DNA of 33,197 nt. It comes from an uncultured Bacteroidota bacterium. Lineage in GTDB: Bacteria > Bacteroidota > Bacteroidia > Flavobacteriales > Flavobacteriaceae. Positions 8,599 through 17,198 of the stretch are shown in pieces. The translations under genes were made by a program, and so were the position numbers. Position 1 is the first letter of the stretch, and the number at the start of each line of letters is the position of its first letter. Below the pieces are notes generated by a model that was not told the origin of the DNA, ran no database searches, and saw only the letters and a list, made by a program, of their open reading frames with translations. The stretch covers positions 1-33,197 of the forward strand of contig CACERG010000020.1 in assembly GCA_902561795.1 (NCBI GenBank). Reading direction: 5' to 3'.

Positions 8599-8985
8599 GT
8601 GATACAACAAATTACAGCTGGTATTAAGATTTCTGTTCAGACTAAATTTGAGGGCAGTTTTCTAAAAGAAAATATCCTACATTATGCATTTAAATATTTC
8701 ATCACTATTGAGAATCAAAGTAAGCATGTCGTTCAACTTCTGACAAGACATTGGAAAATAAATGAAGCCATAAATAGACCCTCTTATATTAATGGGGTAG
8801 GTATTATTGGTAAAAAACCCATACTTAAACCAGGAGATTTACACAAATACCAATCAGGAAGTTTACTCACATCACCAATGGCTGTTATATCTGGTATTTT
8901 TATCATGATTAATTTTAGTACTGCACAAAAGTTTAACGTTCACATTCCATACTTTAAATTAAATGCTCCGCATATATTAAACTAA
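8599..8985 (+). CDS. apaG: ApaG domain protein
   Basis: A 128-residue single-domain ApaG protein, an immunoglobulin-like fold also found in eukaryotic F-box proteins. The bacterial family was linked to Co2+/Mg2+ homeostasis and binds nucleotides in some species; the cellular role is not settled. Family signatures are IENQSKHVVQLLTRHW (about 48-63), GVGIIGKKPILKPG (about 76-89) and YQSGSLLTSPMAVISGIFIMIN (about 93-114). The start is GTG at 8599; it gives the usual N-terminus (QQITAGIKISV), and no ATG is available nearby. It lies 55 bases after the plug gene and 49 before pruA. Confidence 0.93.
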   Translation: MIQQITAGIKISVQTKFEGSFLKENILHYAFKYFITIENQSKHVVQLLTRHWKINEAINRPSYINGVGIIGKKPILKPGDLHKYQSGSLLTSPMAVISGIFIMINFSTAQKFNVHIPYFKLNAPHILN

Positions 8986-9034
8986 TTCAATTTTTTCAAA
9001 TTTATTTTTAAAAAAAGCTTTTTAACAAAATTGT

Positions 9035-10660
9035 ATGTCAAATATTATTTCAAAAAATCCGATAGCTGTAAACGAACCTATTTTAAGCTACAGACCAGGA
9101 AGTAAAGAAAAAAAAGAAGTTTTAGAAGAATATAAAACTCTTTTAGAAAATCCAGTAGAAATTAAAATGAGAATTGGAGATAAAGATGTGAAAACAGGTG
9201 ATACTTCCTTAATGTGCCCCCCACACGATCATCAACATAAACTGGGCTTTTATCATAAAGCAAATAAAAAAAATATTGAAACCGCAATTGATTGTGCTTT
9301 AGAGGCAAAGAAAAAGTGGAGTAAAATGCCTTGGGAATCAAGAGCAGCCATTTTTCTAAAAGCCGCAAATTTAGTTGCAGGACCTTATCGCTATAAAATA
9401 AATGCTGCTACTATGATTGCACAATCAAAAACTATTTATCAAGCTGAGATTGACGCTGCTTGTGAATTTATTGACTTTTTAAGATTTAATGTTCAGTTTA
9501 TGCGCGATATCTATGAAAAACAACCCGAAAATACCTCTGGTGTGTGGAATAGATTAGAGTACCGTCCTTTAGAAGGCTTTGTCTATGCGATAAGTCCATT
9601 TAATTTTACAGCTATTGCTGGTAATTTGCCTGCAAGTGCAGCATTGATGGGTAATGTAGTTGTGTGGAAACCCAGCGATTATCAAATTTTTTCTGCAAAA
9701 ATTATAATGGATATTTTTAGAGAGTCAGGTTTACCAGATGGAGTGATTAATATGGTTTTTGGAGATCCTGAGATGATAACTGATACTATAATTGAAAATA
9801 AAGATTTTTCTGGCCTTCACTTTACAGGATCAACAAATGTTTTTAGAGGTATCTGGAAAAAAATAGGTGAAAATATTAGTAAATATAGATCTTATCCAAG
9901 AATCGTTGGTGAAACAGGAGGAAAGGATTTTATAGTAGCACACCCTTCGGCTGATCCGAAAGAAGTCGCTACCAGTATAGTTAGAGGTGGATTTGAATTT
10001 CAAGGTCAAAAATGTTCAGCTGCATCACGAATCTATATTCCAAAATCAATTGCTGATGAAATAATCAGAATTATTAAATCTGATTTAAAAACTATTTCAA
10101 TGGGCTCACCTGAAAACTTTAAAAACTTTATTACAGCAGTAATTCATAAAGAAGCATATGACAGGATGGTTGCAACTATACAAAAGATAGAAAATGACAA
10201 AAAAGCTAAAATTATAATTGGGGGTAATTATGATGACACTAAAGGTTTTTTTATTGAGCCTACTGTTGTATTAACTGAAGATCATCAATATGAAACAATG
10301 ACCAAGGAATTGTTTGGACCTCTAGTTACAATTTACTGTTTTGACGATAAAAATTGGATTCAAACTCTAAAAACTATTGATCAAACTTCAGAATATGCGT
10401 TAACTGGAGCTATATATTCAAAAGATAGGTATGCGTTAAACGAAGCCTTATCTATTTTGGAAAACAGTGCCGGTAATATCTATATTAATGATAAACCAAC
10501 TGGAGCTGTAGTTGGACAACAACCTTTTGGAGGTGCACGTGGATCAGGAACAAACGATAAAGCAGGTTCAATTTTTAATCTTATCAAATGGGTTTCACCA
10601 AGACTTATAAAAGAAACATTTATTCCGGCATCAGATTATAGATATCCGTTTCTTGATTAA
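9035..10660 (+). CDS. pruA: L-glutamate gamma-semialdehyde (1-pyrroline-5-carboxylate) dehydrogenase
   Basis: Oxidises glutamate gamma-semialdehyde, the open form of pyrroline-5-carboxylate, to glutamate with NAD+; this is the second step of proline breakdown. It is a 541-residue, stand-alone enzyme of the eukaryotic/Bacteroidota type, not fused to proline dehydrogenase as in enterobacterial PutA. The aldehyde dehydrogenase motifs are all present: SPFNFTAIAGNLP (187-199), FTGSTNVF (263-270), the catalytic glutamate E293 in VGETGGKDF and the nucleophile C327 in GQKCSA, then GARGSGTNDKAGS near the C-terminus. The proline dehydrogenase gene is not in this window. It converges with rsmG across 18 bases. 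Confidence 0.97.
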   Translation: MSNIISKNPIAVNEPILSYRPGSKEKKEVLEEYKTLLENPVEIKMRIGDKDVKTGDTSLMCPPHDHQHKLGFYHKANKKNIETAIDCALEAKKKWSKMPWESRAAIFLKAANLVAGPYRYKINAATMIAQSKTIYQAEIDAACEFIDFLRFNVQFMRDIYEKQPENTSGVWNRLEYRPLEGFVYAISPFNFTAIAGNLPASAALMGNVVVWKPSDYQIFSAKIIMDIFRESGLPDGVINMVFGDPEMITDTIIENKDFSGLHFTGSTNVFRGIWKKIGENISKYRSYPRIVGETGGKDFIVAHPSADPKEVATSIVRGGFEFQGQKCSAASRIYIPKSIADEIIRIIKSDLKTISMGSPENFKNFITAVIHKEAYDRMVATIQKIENDKKAKIIIGGNYDDTKGFFIEPTVVLTEDHQYETMTKELFGPLVTIYCFDDKNWIQTLKTIDQTSEYALTGAIYSKDRYALNEALSILENSAGNIYINDKPTGAVVGQQPFGGARGSGTNDKAGSIFNLIKWVSPRLIKETFIPASDYRYPFLD

Positions 10661-10678
10661 TTGATAAATATAGTTTTT

Positions 10679-11296
10679 TCAGAGGGGTAAGTACACAAGC
10701 TTTTTTGTTTCAAAAAATGAATTATCAAAATAAGTATTTAAATTATACACAATTGATCTTGGAAAAGGTGCTAATTCGTCTTTTAAGTCACCTCCCTTCA
10801 AATACAATATGCCATTATTAATCTTATTTCTACTTTTTGAGTTTATTTTATTTTTTACCCATGGTACAAAAATATCCATTCTTGAAACTGCACGACTTAT
10901 AATAAAATCTGTTTTTTTTGAAAATTGCTCTCCACGTGTGGTTTGGATATGGACATTTTGTAATCCTATTTCATCTGATATTTTTTGAACTACTCTCATT
11001 TTTTTTCCAACACTATCAACTAAATAAAATATTACATCAGGAAACAAAATTGCTAAAGGAATTCCAGGAAATCCACCTCCAGTGCCAAAGTCCAAAATTT
11101 TGGTTTGTGGTATAAAAGAAATAATCTTTGAAATTCCTAATGAGTGAAGAACATGACGAATGTAAAAATGGTCCATATCTTTTCTTGATATCAGGTTTAT
11201 TTTCGAATTCCATTTTGAATATAATGGTAAAAGAGCTCTGAATTGAAAAAGCTGTTTATCAGTTAAATTTGGAAAGTAATTAATAATGTATTCCAC
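10679..11296 (-). CDS. rsmG: 16S rRNA (guanine-N7)-methyltransferase RsmG
   Basis: Methylates N7 of a guanine in the 530 loop of 16S rRNA (G527 in E. coli numbering) using SAM. Its 205 residues are typical. The SAM-binding motif is LDFGTGGGFPGIPLAI (about 70-85), followed by YLVDSVGKKMRVV (about 91-103) and DFIISRAVSRMDIF (about 131-144, the R-A motif of the family). N-terminal segments KWNSKINLISRKD and RHVLHSLG are also standard. It is a single gene, convergent with pruA and divergent from the desaturase. Confidence 0.97.
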   Translation of the reverse strand: MEYIINYFPNLTDKQLFQFRALLPLYSKWNSKINLISRKDMDHFYIRHVLHSLGISKIISFIPQTKILDFGTGGGFPGIPLAILFPDVIFYLVDSVGKKMRVVQKISDEIGLQNVHIQTTRGEQFSKKTDFIISRAVSRMDIFVPWVKNKINSKSRNKINNGILYLKGGDLKDELAPFPRSIVYNLNTYFDNSFFETKKLVYLPL

Positions 11297-11362
11297 AACT
11301 TTTTTTATTTATGCTTATTAGAAATTAAATTTTAATTTAATTTGTATGAAACTAAAAAATAT

Positions 11363-12460
11363 ATGAACCCTAAACAAAGTCTTCGTTTTTCTCGTGAAGA
11401 TCCCAAAAAATTTTTTAAAACTTTAAATAACAGAGTTAACGATTATTTTAAAAAAAAGAAAATACGAAAAACAGGGAATTGGAAACTACATTTAAAAACA
11501 TTAATTATGTTTTCAATACTTTTTACACCATATATTTTATTTCACCTAATCGATTTTAGCTTATGGATTAAATTTTTCATGTGTATTTTGATGGGTGTTG
11601 GAATGGCAGGCGTTGGTATGAATGTCATGCATGATGGAAATCATGGTTCCTACTCAAAATATAAATGGGTAAACAAAATTATGGGTGGTAGCATTTATAT
11701 TTTAGCTGGAAATGTTTTTAATTGGAAGGTGCAACATAACATTTTACACCATACATATACAAATATTCACGGTCATGACGAGGATATTGATACTGGTGGC
11801 ATCTTAAGGTTTTCACAATACTCTAAGTGGTTTCCTTTTCACAGATTCCAACAATTTTATTTCATTTTTTTATACGGGCTTTTAACACTAAAATGGGCAG
11901 TTTACGACGATTTTCATCAATTGAAGAGTTACACTTCAAGAAAAATAACCTATGCTGACAGTAAATCTCCTAATCTGCAATGGATCGGTTTAATAATTTC
12001 TAAAATTTTTTATTTTTTATTCTGGTTAATACTCCCGATTATTTTTTTAAAAATCAAATGGTGGAGTATTGTGCTTGGATTCATCTTGATGCATTACACA
12101 GCAGGTCTTATTTTGAGTTTAGTATTCCAACTCGCCCACGTTATGGAGGATACTAAAATGTTTAGGGCACATGAAACTGGTACAATGAAAAATACTTGGG
12201 CAATACACCAACTTTTGACAACTGTAAATTTTTCAACAAATAATAGTTTAATCAACTGGTTTACCGGAGGCTTAAATCATCAAATTGAACACCATTTTTT
12301 CCCACATATAAGCCATATTCACTACTCTAAAATCGGAATAATTGTAAAAAAAACTGCAGCAGAATTTAATCTCCCTTATAATGAACATAAAACAACTAGA
12401 AGTGCTCTATTTTCACACTTTAAATTTTTAAAAAAAATGGGAGCAAAAAAAAGTTTATAA
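11363..12460 (+). CDS. Membrane fatty acid desaturase (acyl-lipid/acyl-CoA type)
   Basis: A di-iron membrane desaturase that puts double bonds into fatty acyl chains, probably adjusting membrane fluidity. All three histidine boxes are visible: HDGNHG (about 90-95), HNILHHTYTNIHGHDED (about 130-146) and HQIEHHFFPHISH (about 305-317). Four or more hydrophobic segments separate them. There is no cytochrome b5 domain, and the annotation 'linoleoyl-CoA desaturase-like' is often used for this family; regiospecificity cannot be read from sequence. I prefer the ATG at 11363 (365 residues, MNPKQSLRFSRED) over an in-frame TTG at 11342. It is followed after 3 bases by the aspartate aminotransferase gene, so the two are probably co-transcribed. 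Confidence 0.9.
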   Translation: MNPKQSLRFSREDPKKFFKTLNNRVNDYFKKKKIRKTGNWKLHLKTLIMFSILFTPYILFHLIDFSLWIKFFMCILMGVGMAGVGMNVMHDGNHGSYSKYKWVNKIMGGSIYILAGNVFNWKVQHNILHHTYTNIHGHDEDIDTGGILRFSQYSKWFPFHRFQQFYFIFLYGLLTLKWAVYDDFHQLKSYTSRKITYADSKSPNLQWIGLIISKIFYFLFWLILPIIFLKIKWWSIVLGFILMHYTAGLILSLVFQLAHVMEDTKMFRAHETGTMKNTWAIHQLLTTVNFSTNNSLINWFTGGLNHQIEHHFFPHISHIHYSKIGIIVKKTAAEFNLPYNEHKTTRSALFSHFKFLKKMGAKKSL

Positions 12461-12463
12461 AAT

Positions 12464-13648
12464 ATGGATATACTATCAGAAAGAATTAATAGTTTACCAG
12501 TATCTGCGACCCTTGAAATGGCATCTAAAGCAAGAGAATTGAAGAGTAAGGGAGTTGATGTTATCGGTCTTAGTCTTGGTGAACCAGATTTTAACACACC
12601 CGAATTTATAAAGCAAGCTGCGATAAATGCTGTTGAAGAAAATTGGAATTCATATTCTCCAGTTGACGGTTATGCTGATTTAAAACAAGCAATATGTAAA
12701 AAATTTGAAAGGGATAATAAGATAAAATATAAACCATCTCAAATAGTAGTTTCTACTGGTGCCAAACAATCAATTGCTAATGTTTGTATGGTACTTTTAA
12801 ATCCTGGAGATGAGGTTTTATTACCAGCACCATATTGGGTCAGCTATTCTGCAATAGCTACACTTGCAGAAGCAAAATCAGTTATAATTCCCTCAACCAT
12901 TGAAAATGATTTTAAAATTTCACCAGAGCAATTGGAAGGATCTATTAATTCTAAGACTAAGCTTGTAATGTTTAACTCACCAAATAACCCAAGTGGAACA
13001 ATTTATACTAAAAAAGAACTTGAAGCTATGGGTGAAATTTTAAAAAAATATCCAGATGTTTATATTCTTTCCGATGAAATTTACGAACATATAAATTACG
13101 GTACTCCACATTTTAGTATTGCAGGGATACCTGACCTTTATGATAGAACAATTACTGTAAACGGTGTTGCAAAAGCTTTTGCTATGACTGGCTGGAGAAT
13201 TGGATACATTGGGGCACCCGAATGGATCGCTAAAGCATGTAATAAAATGCAAGGTCAAATTACATCTGGAGCCAATTGTATTGCTCAGAGGGCTACCATT
13301 ACTGCTCTCAACGAACCTATAACAAAAATTCAATACATGATAGATGAATTTGCAAAAAGAAGAGAAATTATTATCGAATTACTTAAAGATATTCCTGGAA
13401 TAAAATTAAATAAACCTAGTGGAGCCTTTTATGTATTTCCAGATGTTTCCTCTTATTTTGGAAAAGTTCTAAATGGTAAAAAAATTAAAAATGCCACTGA
13501 TTTTGCTCTATACCTTTTGGAAAAAGCACACGTTGCAACAGTAACTGGTGAAGCATTTGGAAATGGAAATTGTATTAGAATTTCATACGCTGCGTCTGAA
13601 GAAAAAATTCGCTTAGCTATTGAAAGAATTTCATCAGCATTGAAATAA
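12464..13648 (+). CDS. Aspartate aminotransferase-like PLP enzyme (class I, subgroup I-gamma)
   Basis: Transfers the amino group of aspartate (or a similar amino acid) to 2-oxoglutarate using PLP. Its 394 residues match the thermophile-type AspC subgroup. Seen motifs: GLSLGEPDFNTP (about 36-47, substrate carboxylate binding), NSPNNPSGTIY (about 169-179), SDEIYEHINYG (about 199-209), the Schiff-base lysine in NGVAKAFAMTGWRIGY (about 229-244), and RISYAAS near the C-terminus (Arg for the substrate carboxylate). It begins 3 bases after the desaturase stop and is 36 bases before the threonylcarbamoyl-AMP synthase gene. Identity as aspartate aminotransferase is likely; side activity on prephenate or aromatic acids is possible in this subgroup. 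Confidence 0.9.
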   Translation: MDILSERINSLPVSATLEMASKARELKSKGVDVIGLSLGEPDFNTPEFIKQAAINAVEENWNSYSPVDGYADLKQAICKKFERDNKIKYKPSQIVVSTGAKQSIANVCMVLLNPGDEVLLPAPYWVSYSAIATLAEAKSVIIPSTIENDFKISPEQLEGSINSKTKLVMFNSPNNPSGTIYTKKELEAMGEILKKYPDVYILSDEIYEHINYGTPHFSIAGIPDLYDRTITVNGVAKAFAMTGWRIGYIGAPEWIAKACNKMQGQITSGANCIAQRATITALNEPITKIQYMIDEFAKRREIIIELLKDIPGIKLNKPSGAFYVFPDVSSYFGKVLNGKKIKNATDFALYLLEKAHVATVTGEAFGNGNCIRISYAASEEKIRLAIERISSALK

Positions 13649-13684
13649 AATTTAATTCTAGTTATACAGTTTTTAAAATTGAAA

Positions 13685-14644
13685 ATGCAAAAAATAACTA
13701 CTGATATAAATCTTGCAATAAATTCTTTAAAAATTGGAAAACTTGTTGCAATACCAACAGAAACTGTTTATGGATTAGCTGGAGACGCATTAAACGAAAA
13801 AGCAGTAGAGCAAATATTTATTCTAAAAAAAAGGCCTAAAAACAACCCATTAATTTTACATATTTCAAGCTATGAGAAACTTCAAGAAATTGTAAAAAAT
13901 ATACCTTTTAAGGCGAAAAAACTAGCAAAAAAGTTTTGGCCAGGCCCACTAACTTTGGTACTTGAAAAGAAAAATAAAATCTCAGATGCTGTTTCGGCTG
14001 GAAAATCAACTATTGCTGTAAGAGTCCCTAATCATCCTTTAACGCTGAAGTTATTAAATTCCATTGACTTCCCCGTTGCTGCTCCAAGTGCAAATCCCTC
14101 TGGATTCATAAGTCCAACATCTGCCTCACATGTTTCGAATTTTTTTAAAGATGGTCTTGATGTAATTCTAAATGGTGGATTATGTAGTAAAGGTTTAGAA
14201 TCAACAATTATAGGTTTTGAAGATGATAATCCAATACTTTATCGCCATGGTGCAATTCCAATTAGTGATTTAGAAGATTGTATCGGAACAATAGGTAAAA
14301 AGATTAAAAATGATCTTAATCCCAGTTCACCAGGTATGTTTTCGCGACACTATTCCCCGAGGACTCCTATAATTCTAATCAACAATTTATCCAAGTACAT
14401 TTATGAAAATAAACATAAAAAAATAGGTGTTTTAAGCTTTGAAAATAAGGAAGGCTTTACATTAGCTACTAAACATGAAATACTTTCTAAAAGCGGTGAT
14501 ATTAATGAGGCTGCTAAAAATTTTTATTCAGCCCTTCACTCATTAGATAGTAAGAACTTGGATATTATTATAACAACACTTTTACCAGAAAAAGGGTTAG
14601 GGAAAACAATTAATGATAGATTAAAAAGAGCTGTAGCTAATTAG
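13685..14644 (+). CDS. L-threonylcarbamoyladenylate synthase (Sua5 type)
   Basis: Makes threonylcarbamoyl-AMP from threonine, bicarbonate and ATP, the first step of the universal t6A37 tRNA modification. The YrdC/TsaC domain spans about residues 1-200, with the KIGKLVAIPTETVYGLAGDA motif region near the start, a KKRPKNNPLILH basic motif, FWPGPLTLVL and AAPSANPSGFISPTSA. A C-terminal Sua5 domain (about 220-319) makes it the longer Sua5 type rather than the short TsaC. I take the ATG at 13685 (319 residues); a TTG two codons upstream is less likely. Its stop overlaps the stop of the convergent membrane-protein gene by 8 bases at the palindrome CTAATTAG. Confidence 0.94.
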   Translation: MQKITTDINLAINSLKIGKLVAIPTETVYGLAGDALNEKAVEQIFILKKRPKNNPLILHISSYEKLQEIVKNIPFKAKKLAKKFWPGPLTLVLEKKNKISDAVSAGKSTIAVRVPNHPLTLKLLNSIDFPVAAPSANPSGFISPTSASHVSNFFKDGLDVILNGGLCSKGLESTIIGFEDDNPILYRHGAIPISDLEDCIGTIGKKIKNDLNPSSPGMFSRHYSPRTPIILINNLSKYIYENKHKKIGVLSFENKEGFTLATKHEILSKSGDINEAAKNFYSALHSLDSKNLDIIITTLLPEKGLGKTINDRLKRAVAN

Positions 14645-15227
14645 TAAGCTCAAAATTATTTTCACTAATTACTTTGTAATAGTTTGCTAAGCTGAGATTA
14701 TGCCATGGCATCACTACAAAAACTCCTACAATAAAAAACAGAATACCAAGAATATACCACGGTATAAAATGCAGATGCAACTTGAATAGCTGCATTTTAT
14801 GTCCATCCATAATTTTCCAACTTTTCTCTATAGCCTTGTGAAAGGAAATTTCAGGGTTTTCAGCAATTATATAGTATGTCATAGATAATCCCAAACTCAA
14901 TATTATACCTGGAAGAATAAAAAAAAATAATCCAATCAACGTAATTAAGTTAATTGATAAAAAAGCCAATAAAATATTTAATAATGGTTTAAAGCCGTCA
15001 AATATGTAATTAAAAGATGGATTAGATCCTTTAGAAATTTTTAAAAAGTATATACATAAACCCAACTGTAACGGACCTGCCAATAAAATTGATAGTAATT
15101 CACCAAAGGCATTTAACTCAGAAGGAACTGAAATAATTAATGCATAAAAAATACAAATGACTGAAGATAATAGCCAACTAGGCTTAAGTTGATTTCTTGA
15201 ATTGTAGATTAATTCTGACAAATTCAC
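14637..15227 (-). CDS. Small multi-spanning membrane protein, DUF975-like
   Basis: A 196-residue hydrophobic protein with about five membrane segments (roughly 20-36, 42-60, 80-120 in two spans, 150-175). The pattern IIAENPEISFHKAIEKSWKIMDGHKMQLFKLHLHFIPWYILG (residues about 120-160) resembles the DUF975 family of uncharacterised integral membrane proteins, where 'A-hydrophobic-S-x-x-hydrophobic-M-x-G' precedes an F-W-rich helix. No function is known. It starts 12 bases after the DAHP synthase/chorismate mutase stop, so it probably belongs to the Phe/Tyr operon as its last gene. A role in aromatic amino acid handling is only a guess from position. Confidence 0.72.
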   Translation of the reverse strand: MNLSELIYNSRNQLKPSWLLSSVICIFYALIISVPSELNAFGELLSILLAGPLQLGLCIYFLKISKGSNPSFNYIFDGFKPLLNILLAFLSINLITLIGLFFFILPGIILSLGLSMTYYIIAENPEISFHKAIEKSWKIMDGHKMQLFKLHLHFIPWYILGILFFIVGVFVVMPWHNLSLANYYKVISENNFELTN

Positions 15228-15239
15228 AAATTATAATGT

Positions 15240-16325
15240 TTAATTTTTATTTAAAATTTTATCCTGTTTATTAATTGATTCCTGATGAATTGCTTTAAAA
15301 ACTCTCAATATAAATTCTTCAGACAATTCACGCTCTTGTCCATCTAAAATCATTTTACCTAATATTTCATTCCACCTCTTATTTTGGAGAACAGCAACGT
15401 TATTATCTTTCTTCAATAATCCTATTTCCTTTGCAATTTTCATTCGCTTTCCTAATGCATCAAGAAGTGTTTGATCAGCAACATCAATTTGAGCTCTTAG
15501 AGAACCTAGCTTATTTTTGTATGCCTCTTCTTCAGTTGTTTTATTTCTCACTTTTAAATCTCGCATAATCTCAATTAAACGTGAAGGGGTAACCTGCTGT
15601 TTAGCATCGCTCCAAGCATTATCTGGATCCCAATGAGATTCTATCATCAATCCATCAAAGTTGAGATCTAAAGCTGTTTGTGAAATATCAAAAATCAAAT
15701 CTCTGCGTCCTGAAATATGTGAAGGGTCGCATATCATTGGAAGGTCTGGAAAACGATTTTTTACCTCAATTGCTATTTGCCATTCAGGATTATTTCGGTA
15801 TTTAGTTTTCTCATAAGTTGAGAATCCGCGGTGAATTAGACCTAACTTTCTAATCTTTGCGCTATGAAGACGTTCAACGCCTCCTAACCATAGCGCTAAG
15901 TCTGGATTAACTGGGTTTTTTACCAAAATAATTTTCTCAGTTCCTGCCAAAGCGTCAGCTAATTCTTGCATAATGAAAGGACTAACTGTAGACCGGGCTC
16001 CAATCCATAAAATATCAATGTCATTTTCAATTGCTAATTTAACATGATCTTTATTTGCTACCTCTGTAGCAGTTAATAAACCTGTTTGCTCTTTTACTTT
16101 TTTTAGCCAGTTCAATCCTATTGCTCCTACACCCTCAAACATACCGGGGCGTGTTCTTGGTTTCCAAATTCCCGCTCTGTATACGCTAACATCACTATCT
16201 TTCAACTGATTTGCGATCTTTAACACTTGTTCTTCTGTTTCAGCGCTACATGGACCACCTATAACCAGGGGATGACTAAGTTCAAAATCATTCAACCAAG
16301 TGCGCATGTTCTTTTTATTTTCCAT
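15240..16325 (-). CDS. Bifunctional DAHP synthase / chorismate mutase
   Basis: A fusion joining the entry step of the shikimate pathway (phosphoenolpyruvate plus erythrose-4-phosphate to DAHP) to the branch step toward Phe/Tyr (chorismate to prephenate). Residues about 1-265 are the DAHP synthase, of the short KDO8P-synthase-like type, with VIGGPCSAE (21-29), KPRTRPGMFEG, WIGARS, KNPVNPD, LIHRGFS, CDPSHISGRRD and ESHWDPD. Residues about 275-350 are an all-helical AroQ chorismate mutase (LRAQIDVADQTLLDALGKRM...). Fused at the C-terminus, the mutase commonly serves as the feedback sensor in this enzyme class. It follows tyrA by 24 bases. The fusion is typical of Bacteroidota. Confidence 0.95.
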   Translation of the reverse strand: MENKKNMRTWLNDFELSHPLVIGGPCSAETEEQVLKIANQLKDSDVSVYRAGIWKPRTRPGMFEGVGAIGLNWLKKVKEQTGLLTATEVANKDHVKLAIENDIDILWIGARSTVSPFIMQELADALAGTEKIILVKNPVNPDLALWLGGVERLHSAKIRKLGLIHRGFSTYEKTKYRNNPEWQIAIEVKNRFPDLPMICDPSHISGRRDLIFDISQTALDLNFDGLMIESHWDPDNAWSDAKQQVTPSRLIEIMRDLKVRNKTTEEEAYKNKLGSLRAQIDVADQTLLDALGKRMKIAKEIGLLKKDNNVAVLQNKRWNEILGKMILDGQERELSEEFILRVFKAIHQESINKQDKILNKN

Positions 16326-16349
16326 TTTATTCTGTCTTTTTTATTTGAT

Positions 16350-17198
16350 TTATTTTATTCCCTCTAAAATTCCTTTGATGGCATTAGTCTGCTCAATTTT
16401 CTCATATATTGACTTGTAATCATTTGCCTGTATTAATTTTTTAAATTCTTCCAAATTTGAAATATATTCTGTCAATACGTCTAAAATATTTTTTTTATTC
16501 TGAATAAAAATTGGTGCCCACATAGAGGGAGAGCTTTTTGCTAATCTCACAGTAGAGGCGAAACCACTTCCAGCCATATCAAAAATTGCTTTCTCATCTT
16601 TTTCTTTCTCCATTACAGTTTTACCAAGCATAAATGAAGAAATATGAGAAATATGTGAGACATATGCTATATGTTGATCGTGTTCAATAGGATCCATCTC
16701 TTGAAGTTTCATTTCCATATTTTTAAACCATTGCACTGCCCATTCCAATAGATCAGGTCTTGTTTTATTTACTTCACACAAAATTTGAGCTTTCCCTTTG
16801 AATAGATTTTTGTTTGCAGCTGAAGGTCCAGAAAACTCTGTTCCTGCAATTGGGTGAGTAGCTAAAAATTGATTACGCTTAGAATGCAATTTTACTTTTT
16901 CACATATCATTTCCTTAGTTGACCCAACATCAATTAAAAGGGCGTTATCATTTATTTGGTCTAAAAGTGTCAAAATTATTTCTAAAACTGCATTAACAGG
17001 TATAGCTAAAATAATTACATCCATATGAGAGTAATTTAAAGGTGTCAAGGATTGATCAATAATGCCTAATTTGATTGCTTGACTTAAGTGTTCGGGATTA
17101 TTATCCATCCCAAATAAACTACAATCTCTTATACTTTTTTTTGCTGATAAAGCAAATGAGCCTCCAATTAATCCAAGACCAATTACACCTATTTTCAT
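16350..17198 (-). CDS. tyrA: Prephenate dehydrogenase
   Basis: Oxidatively decarboxylates prephenate to 4-hydroxyphenylpyruvate for tyrosine synthesis. It has 282 residues. The N-terminal Rossmann motif is GVIGLGLIGGSFALS (3-17); the family's catalytic region reads FLATHPIAGTEFSGP (about 110-124), and the C-terminal helical dimer domain contains DPIEHDQHIAYVSHISHISSF with the conserved His. There is no ACT or chorismate mutase domain. Its start overlaps the stop of the upstream aminotransferase gene by 4 bases, a sign of translational coupling in the operon. Confidence 0.95.
   Translation of the reverse strand: MKIGVIGLGLIGGSFALSAKKSIRDCSLFGMDNNPEHLSQAIKLGIIDQSLTPLNYSHMDVIILAIPVNAVLEIILTLLDQINDNALLIDVGSTKEMICEKVKLHSKRNQFLATHPIAGTEFSGPSAANKNLFKGKAQILCEVNKTRPDLLEWAVQWFKNMEMKLQEMDPIEHDQHIAYVSHISHISSFMLGKTVMEKEKDEKAIFDMAGSGFASTVRLAKSSPSMWAPIFIQNKKNILDVLTEYISNLEEFKKLIQANDYKSIYEKIEQTNAIKGILEGIK

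Noticed and set aside
11342-11362. TTG at 11342 as the desaturase start
   Set aside because: The ATG at 11363 starts directly before the conserved SLRFSRED segment; the seven extra codons add nothing recognisable.
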